Assembly (NCBI RefSeq): GCF_014643915.1
Contig: NZ_BMKE01000003.1
Span: forward strand, 124,001 to 188,000
Length of the DNA stretch: 64,000 bases
Reading direction: 5' to 3'
From: Oceanisphaera marina
GTDB taxonomy: Bacteria; Pseudomonadota; Gammaproteobacteria; Enterobacterales; Aeromonadaceae
A program made the position numbers and the translations under genes. Positions 59,003 through 64,000 of this stretch are shown here, in pieces (positions within the stretch are counted from its first letter, which is position 1; each line of letters starts with the position of its first letter). Under the pieces are notes generated by a model. The model did no database searches. It saw only the letters and a list, made by a program, of their open reading frames with translations, and was not told the origin of the DNA.

Positions 59003-61267
59003 GTGTTAAAGGAATTGCGGGAAATCGTTCAACAGGTAACGGCCAGCTCTGACCTTAATGACGCCATGAATGAATTGGTGCGCCAAACTCGCCATGCCAT
59101 GCAGGTGGACTGCTGCTCTATTTATTTGCGTCAGCCCCACAAGCAGAATTATCTGCTGGCGGCCACCGATGGCTTGGCTGCCAGCGCCGTCGGACGTGCT
59201 AAAATTCCGCTCGGCGAAGGCATTGTCGGTCTTATCGGCGATAAGGAAGAGCTGATAAACCTGGCCGATGCCCGCTCTCATCCCAAATTCAAGTACCTTC
59301 CCGAAGCACGAGAAGACGCCTTCATCTCTTTTCTGGGGGCCCCCATTATTCACCAGCGCACAACCCTGGGTGTATTGGTGGTTCAGCAGAAGCAGGAGCG
59401 GCTGTTTGAAGAAGGGGAAGAATCTTTTCTGGTGACCCTGGCCTCTCAGCTGGCGACCGTGATTGCTCATGCAGAAGCAAAAGGCAACTTGCTGTCACCC
59501 AACTGGCATGGGGTATTGCGGGGTCTGGCAGGCTCTCCCGGGGTGGCAATAGGCCGCGCCTGGGTATGGCGCCCCAGAGTCACCTTTGATCAGGTAAAGG
59601 CGCGTAAATCGGACGATGCACAGCTGCAGCATGCCCGGTTAAACAAGGTACTGATACAGGTCGAAGACGAGCTGAATGGCATGGCGCTGCGTTTTCAGGA
59701 GTCTCAGTCGAGTGAGTCGGTGGCGGTCTTCGAGGTGTATCAGTACATTCTTAAAGATCCTATGTTCATCAGCCTGATCCGGGCAGAAATTGATCAGGGC
59801 TGGATTGCCGGCAGTGCGGTAAAACGGGTATGCGAGCAGCAAATTTCCCAGTTTGGCGGAATGACGGATCCTTATCTGCGCGAGCGGGCGGCGGACATTC
59901 GTGATCTGGGGCAACGGTTGCTGACCCGGCTGATCCACGAAGACGAGGGCATGTTGACCCTGTCTCTGGATAAACCGATTATTCTGGTGGCTGACGAAAT
60001 CAGTGCCACCCTGATTGCAGAGATCCCGCCAAACAAGTTAAAGGGCATCGTCTCGGCCAAGGGCTCGATCAACTCACACGCCGCCATTCTGGCCCGTTCC
60101 ATGGGGATTCCGGCGGTCATGGGCATTGATCATACTTTTGAATTGCTGGAAGACAGAACCCTGATCGTCGATGGCTATAACGGGGATCTACTGGTTGAAC
60201 CTGTGCCATCGGTATTGCGGGAATATCGCAGACTGATCGCCCAGGAAGAGCAAATGGACGAGCTGTTTGCCTCCACCCGGCTGGAAAAAGCCATCACCCT
60301 GGATGGCATGCCGGTGTCGCTGCTGCTCAATGCCGGCCTGAGTGCCGACAGCGATGTGAGTAGCAACGATACGGTGGACGGCATAGGGCTGTTTCGGACC
60401 GAAATTCCATTCATGATGCGTGACCGCTTTCCGTCTGAGCAGGAGCAGGTGATCGGCTACCGCCGGGTGATGGCCAGTTATGTGGGCAAGTCGGTGTGCA
60501 TGCGCACCCTGGATGTGGGCGGTGACAAGCAGCTGCCATACTTCCCCATTGTTGAAGAAAACCCCTTTCTTGGCTGGCGCGGCATTCGTCTGACCCTCGA
60601 TCATCCGGAAATTTTTCTGGTGCAGTTAAAGGCGATGCTGCGCGCCAGTCAGGGCCTGGATAATCTGTCGATCATGTTGCCCATGGTGACCAACCTGGAC
60701 GAAGTACGAGTGGCGCGGCGCATGCTGGATCGGGCCTGGCGAGAAGTGTCAGACGAAACAGCCGAACAAAAAGGAGAAATTCGTTATCCCAGTCTGGGGG
60801 TGATGATAGAAGTACCTTCTTTGTTATATCTGCTCCCGGATCTGGCGCCACTGGTGGATTTCTGGTCGGTTGGCACCAATGATCTGACCCAGTATCTGCT
60901 GGCGGTGGATCGTAATAACGGTCGGGTGGCCAATATTTACGATGCCTTTCATCCTGCGGTGTTACGCGCTTTGCAGCAAATTTTTGACGAAGCCGAGCGT
61001 TATGGCAAGCCGGTATCCATTTGCGGAGAGCTGGCCGGTGACCCTATCGGCGTATTGGTGTTGCTGGCCATGGGCTATCGCCGCTTCAGCATGAATAACA
61101 GCAATATCATGCGTATCAAGTACATAGTACGGCAGTCTCGTTTTGATGAGCTGCAGAAACTGTTGCAGGAAGTGCTTAATCAGCAACAGGTGGGCATCAT
61201 CAAAGACCTGTTCGGTCGCTATCTTGAAGAGCGTGGCCTGGGTGGTCTGCTGCGTGGCCCACGTTAA
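59003..61267 (+). CDS. ptsP: PTS-Ntr enzyme I (PtsP)
   Basis: 754 residues from GTG 59003. N-terminal GAF domain (about 1-160), then the enzyme I parts: N-terminal HPr-binding domain, the phospho-His swivelling domain with KGSINSHAAILARSMGIPAV, and the PEP-binding barrel with GLFRTEIPFMMRDRFPSE and SICGELAGDP. It passes phosphate from PEP to NPr and EIIA-Ntr, linking nitrogen state to K+ and stress control. rppH-ptsP-lgt-thyA order is as in E. coli. Confidence 0.96.
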   Translation: MLKELREIVQQVTASSDLNDAMNELVRQTRHAMQVDCCSIYLRQPHKQNYLLAATDGLAASAVGRAKIPLGEGIVGLIGDKEELINLADARSHPKFKYLPEAREDAFISFLGAPIIHQRTTLGVLVVQQKQERLFEEGEESFLVTLASQLATVIAHAEAKGNLLSPNWHGVLRGLAGSPGVAIGRAWVWRPRVTFDQVKARKSDDAQLQHARLNKVLIQVEDELNGMALRFQESQSSESVAVFEVYQYILKDPMFISLIRAEIDQGWIAGSAVKRVCEQQISQFGGMTDPYLRERAADIRDLGQRLLTRLIHEDEGMLTLSLDKPIILVADEISATLIAEIPPNKLKGIVSAKGSINSHAAILARSMGIPAVMGIDHTFELLEDRTLIVDGYNGDLLVEPVPSVLREYRRLIAQEEQMDELFASTRLEKAITLDGMPVSLLLNAGLSADSDVSSNDTVDGIGLFRTEIPFMMRDRFPSEQEQVIGYRRVMASYVGKSVCMRTLDVGGDKQLPYFPIVEENPFLGWRGIRLTLDHPEIFLVQLKAMLRASQGLDNLSIMLPMVTNLDEVRVARRMLDRAWREVSDETAEQKGEIRYPSLGVMIEVPSLLYLLPDLAPLVDFWSVGTNDLTQYLLAVDRNNGRVANIYDAFHPAVLRALQQIFDEAERYGKPVSICGELAGDPIGVLVLLAMGYRRFSMNNSNIMRIKYIVRQSRFDELQKLLQEVLNQQQVGIIKDLFGRYLEERGLGGLLRGPR

Positions 61268-61424
61268 TCTTCCGTTTCGTCTGCTGCGTTGATCATTAGC
61301 GAGTAATGGTAGGCCGGTTTACGGCTTGGCACTCTAGCCTGGCGATGCCGTAAATGGGTTAAGTCTGGTATTTATTCCTGTCAAATTGCACAATACCCAC
61401 TTTTGCTGCTGATGAGGATAATAC

Positions 61425-62243
61425 ATGTCTGAGAGCCACTGGGTGTTCCCTGGTTTCGACCCCATCGCCATACAAATCGGGCCGCTTGCGGTGCACTGGT
61501 ATGGTTTGATGTATTTGCTGGGCTTTATTTTTGCCTGGTTGATGGCGAATCGTCGCGCGGCGCAACCAGATTCCAACTGGACCCGGGATCAGGTGTCCGA
61601 TGTGTTGTTCTACGGCTTTCTGGGCGTGATTGTCGGCGGCCGCCTTGGTTACGTATTCTTCTATCAATTTGATGCTTTTCTTGACGATCCTGTCTATCTC
61701 ATCAAAATCTGGACCGGCGGCATGTCGTTTCATGGCGGCCTGATCGGGGTCATTACCGCATTGTGGTTGTATGCCCGCAAACAGGGTAAGACGTTTTTTG
61801 CGGTCTCCGATTTTATTGCCCCGCTGATCCCCTTTGGTCTGGGCGCCGGACGCATCGGCAACTTTATCAATGGTGAACTCTGGGGCCGGGTTACCGATGT
61901 GCCCTGGGGGATTATTTTTCCGGCGGCGGGCATGCTGCCGCGACATCCTTCCCAGCTGTATCAGTTTGCCCTGGAAGGGGTCGCCTTGTTGATCATTCTG
62001 AACCTGGCCTGGCGTGCCCGTCCACCGAGGGGCGTGGTATCCGGTTTATTCCTGCTGTGTTATGGCCTGTTTCGTTTCATGGTGGAATTTGTACGGGAGC
62101 CGGACGCGCAGCTCGGCCTCTATCTCGACCTGTTCAGCATGGGGCAGCTCTTGTCTATGCCGATGATGCTGGCAGGCGCATTGATGATCTGGGCCGCCTA
62201 TGCTCGCCCTCAATTGTTTGGCAATGGAGAAAAAACAGCATGA
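61425..62243 (+). CDS. lgt: Prolipoprotein diacylglyceryl transferase
   Basis: 272 residues, seven membrane helices. The Lgt signature [14 protein letters not shown] and the HGGLIGV segment with the essential His are intact, as is RHPSQLYQ. Adds diacylglycerol to the lipobox Cys of prolipoproteins. Its TGA overlaps the thyA ATG. Confidence 0.96.
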   Translation: MSESHWVFPGFDPIAIQIGPLAVHWYGLMYLLGFIFAWLMANRRAAQPDSNWTRDQVSDVLFYGFLGVIVGGRLGYVFFYQFDAFLDDPVYLIKIWTGGMSFHGGLIGVITALWLYARKQGKTFFAVSDFIAPLIPFGLGAGRIGNFINGELWGRVTDVPWGIIFPAAGMLPRHPSQLYQFALEGVALLIILNLAWRARPPRGVVSGLFLLCYGLFRFMVEFVREPDAQLGLYLDLFSMGQLLSMPMMLAGALMIWAAYARPQLFGNGEKTA

Positions 62244-63034
62244 AAGCCTATCTGGAACTGATGCAGCACATACTGGATAAAGGCGCAGTCAAAGAAGACA
62301 GAACCGGCACCGGTACCCTGTCGGTATTTGGCCATCAGATGCGCTTTGATCTGGCTGAAGGTTTTCCGCTGATCACCACGAAGAAGTGCCACTTGAAATC
62401 GATTATTCACGAGCTGTTGTGGTTTTTAAATGGCGATACCAATATCGGCTATTTAAAGCAGCACGGGGTGCGGATCTGGGACGAATGGGCCGACGATAAC
62501 GGCGATCTGGGCCCGGTTTATGGTCATCAATGGCGTAGCTGGCAGGGCGCTGATGGCACCACTATCGACCAAATAAGCCAGGCGCTAGAGACCATTAAAA
62601 CCAACCCCGATAGTCGCCGTATTATTGTATCGGCCTGGAACGTGGGTGAGCTCGAGCAGATGGCGCTGGCTCCTTGTCATGCACTGTTCCAGTTTTATGT
62701 GGTAAACGGCAAACTGTCTTGTCAGCTTTATCAGCGCAGCTGCGATGTTTTTCTGGGACTACCCTTCAATATTGCCAGCTATGCGCTACTGACTCACATG
62801 TTGGCCCAGCAGGCAGGGCTGGAAGTGGGTGATTTTGTATGGACCGGTGGTGACGTCCACCTGTACAGCAACCATCTTGAACAGGCACGGCTACAATTAG
62901 CACGTGAGCCCTTTGCTCTGCCACGACTGCATCTGGCACGTAAACCGGCCTCGCTATTTGATTATGCATTTGAGGATTTTGTACTGGAGAACTATCAGGC
63001 TCATCCTCATATTAAAGCCCCCGTAGCGATCTAG
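62240..63034 (+). CDS. thyA: Thymidylate synthase
   Basis: 264 residues, the E. coli length. [21 protein letters not shown], the nucleophile in [14 protein letters not shown] (Cys about 146), [20 protein letters not shown] and HLYSNHLEQ are all present. Translationally coupled to lgt by an ATGA overlap. Confidence 0.98.
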   Translation: MKAYLELMQHILDKGAVKEDRTGTGTLSVFGHQMRFDLAEGFPLITTKKCHLKSIIHELLWFLNGDTNIGYLKQHGVRIWDEWADDNGDLGPVYGHQWRSWQGADGTTIDQISQALETIKTNPDSRRIIVSAWNVGELEQMALAPCHALFQFYVVNGKLSCQLYQRSCDVFLGLPFNIASYALLTHMLAQQAGLEVGDFVWTGGDVHLYSNHLEQARLQLAREPFALPRLHLARKPASLFDYAFEDFVLENYQAHPHIKAPVAI

Positions 63035-63223
63035 TTAGCATATAATTTGTTACGTAATTGATATTTTAGTGTTGTTTTTAACCCCGGTTTCGGAAGATTG
63101 CGCATAGTTTTATTTTAAGATTCGGTTTTATCGAGGTATTAGGCAGAAACAATCGACTACTCGGAGCCAGAACGGCTGATTACACTCGAGGGTCGATTGT
63201 TGATGAGAAGGAGTCTCTATCAT

Positions 63224-64000
63224 ATGACCTATGTACTAAAACGGTTTCTGGCAATGGAATCTGCCGGTGGCATTCTGCTGATAGTGGCCGCCATTATTGC
63301 CATGCTGATGGCCAATACCGGTTTGTCCGAGATTTATCAGAATGTGCTCAATACGCAAATTCAGCTACGTATCAGCAGCCTTGATTTAGACAAGACACTT
63401 GCGCACTGGGTCAATGATGGTCTGATGGCAGTATTCTTTTTGTTGATTGGCCTGGAGGTCAAGCGCGAGCTGGTCTCGGGTGCGCTCTCCAGTCGAGAAA
63501 AAGCCATGTTTCCCGCATTGGCAGCGGTGGGCGGCATGGTGTTTCCTGCCTTGTGGTTTCTGGTCTTCAACCAGGGGGAGGGGGTAAATCTGAATGGCTG
63601 GGCTATTCCTACCGCAACCGATATAGCCTTCGCCCTGGGAGTAATGGCCCTGCTGGGTAAAAGAGTTCCTCTTAGCCTCAAGGTGTTTCTGCTGGCATTG
63701 GCCATTATTGATGACCTGGGCGCCATCATCATCATCGCACTGTTTTACAATCACGGGCTGTCGATACCCGCCTTGTCGGTCGCGGCATTGGGCATTGGTG
63801 GCCTGTTCTGGCTCAACCGGGCACAGGTGCACACTCTGGTACCTTATCTGATTCTGGGCTGGATAGTCTGGGCTGCGGTCCTCAAATCGGGAGTGCATGC
63901 CACCTTGGCCGGGGTAATTCTTGGCTTCCTGATCCCCATGTATGGCCGCAAGTTTTCCCCATCCAGAGAGCTGGAGCATTTTCTTCACCCCTGGTGTGCC
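63224..64000 (+). CDS. nhaA: Na+/H+ antiporter NhaA (partial, 3' end beyond window)
   Basis: 259 codons from ATG 63224, with AAGGAG 10 bp upstream, open to the window edge. [52 protein letters not shown] (with the Asp of the ion site) and [19 protein letters not shown] (the Asp-Asp pair, E. coli D163/D164) identify NhaA. Exports Na+ at alkaline pH, fitting a saline habitat. The 189-bp upstream gap probably holds its promoter; no NhaR site was recognised. Confidence 0.96.
   Translation, partial: MTYVLKRFLAMESAGGILLIVAAIIAMLMANTGLSEIYQNVLNTQIQLRISSLDLDKTLAHWVNDGLMAVFFLLIGLEVKRELVSGALSSREKAMFPALAAVGGMVFPALWFLVFNQGEGVNLNGWAIPTATDIAFALGVMALLGKRVPLSLKVFLLALAIIDDLGAIIIIALFYNHGLSIPALSVAALGIGGLFWLNRAQVHTLVPYLILGWIVWAAVLKSGVHATLAGVILGFLIPMYGRKFSPSRELEHFLHPWCA

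Overview
The window is ordinary chromosomal DNA of a marine or halotolerant gammaproteobacterium, most probably an Aeromonadales member of the Oceanimonas/Oceanisphaera/Zobellella type (inferred from gene order and content, not from an rRNA). Pointers are a MotX homologue (Na+-driven polar flagellum), NhaA, an ectoine-catabolism-like cluster, MutH, and E. coli/Vibrio-like gene order in many blocks. It is densely coding on both strands. I found no rRNA, tRNA, prophage, CRISPR array or complete insertion sequence.

Layout: 1-3.7 kb yggS (partial), pilT, pilU (twitching motility) and yaaA; 3.7-4.5 kb a non-coding stretch with a 360-bp Tn5-like MITE and a tandemly duplicated terminator-bearing unit that may encode two small RNAs; 4.5-8.5 kb a small Arg-rich ORF, srmB, trmN6, brnQ; 8.5-12 kb a second MITE, fldB, xerD, recJ; 12-15 kb a cytochrome c and a DUF2892 protein around an FNR/Anr-type box, then a chemoreceptor with a FliA-type promoter; 15.2-17.8 kb prfB (programmed frameshift) and lysS; 18-25 kb doeD, doeC, doeX, doeA and a divergent DAACS symporter; 25-29 kb an MscS channel, a PACE efflux protein with divergent LysR gene, ygfZ; 29.4-31.8 kb sdhE, ygfX, nadB; 32-40.5 kb rpoE-rseABC-lepA-lepB-rnc-era-recO-pdxJ; 40.6-47.8 kb barA, rlmD, relA, mazG; 47.9-51.5 kb motX, nsrR, a CorB-like protein, ypjD; 51.6-55.2 kb ffh, rpsP-rimM-trmD-rplS; 55.5-57.8 kb an MFS transporter, a third MITE-like copy, mutH; 57.8-58.4 kb an AT-rich gap with DnaA boxes matching the position of E. 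coli DARS2; 58.4-64 kb rppH, ptsP, lgt, thyA and nhaA (partial).

Three non-coding patterns stand out. First, short arrays with an exact 7-bp period, built from unrelated sequences (GTGAAGR, a TACG-type and GGGANTS), sit just after stop codons and usually face a second array across a short spacer. Second, three mosaic elements share Tn5/IS50-like termini (CTGTCTCTTAGTCACAA); one has a perfect 9-bp target duplication and landed inside a 7-bp-periodic array. Third, the duplicated 187-bp-spaced unit at 4.2-4.5 kb ends twice in the same strong intrinsic terminator.

Functionally, the doe-like cluster would hydrolyse ectoine or a relative and turn the product into aspartate, but no deacetylase gene (doeB) is present. 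The divergent symporter has Cys where acidic-substrate relatives have the Arg that binds the substrate side-chain carboxylate, so it probably carries a neutral or zwitterionic compound. Recognisable control sites include a SigmaE promoter before rpoE, FliA promoters before the chemoreceptor and motX, a CRP-type site before the symporter, and palindromes over the nsrR promoter.
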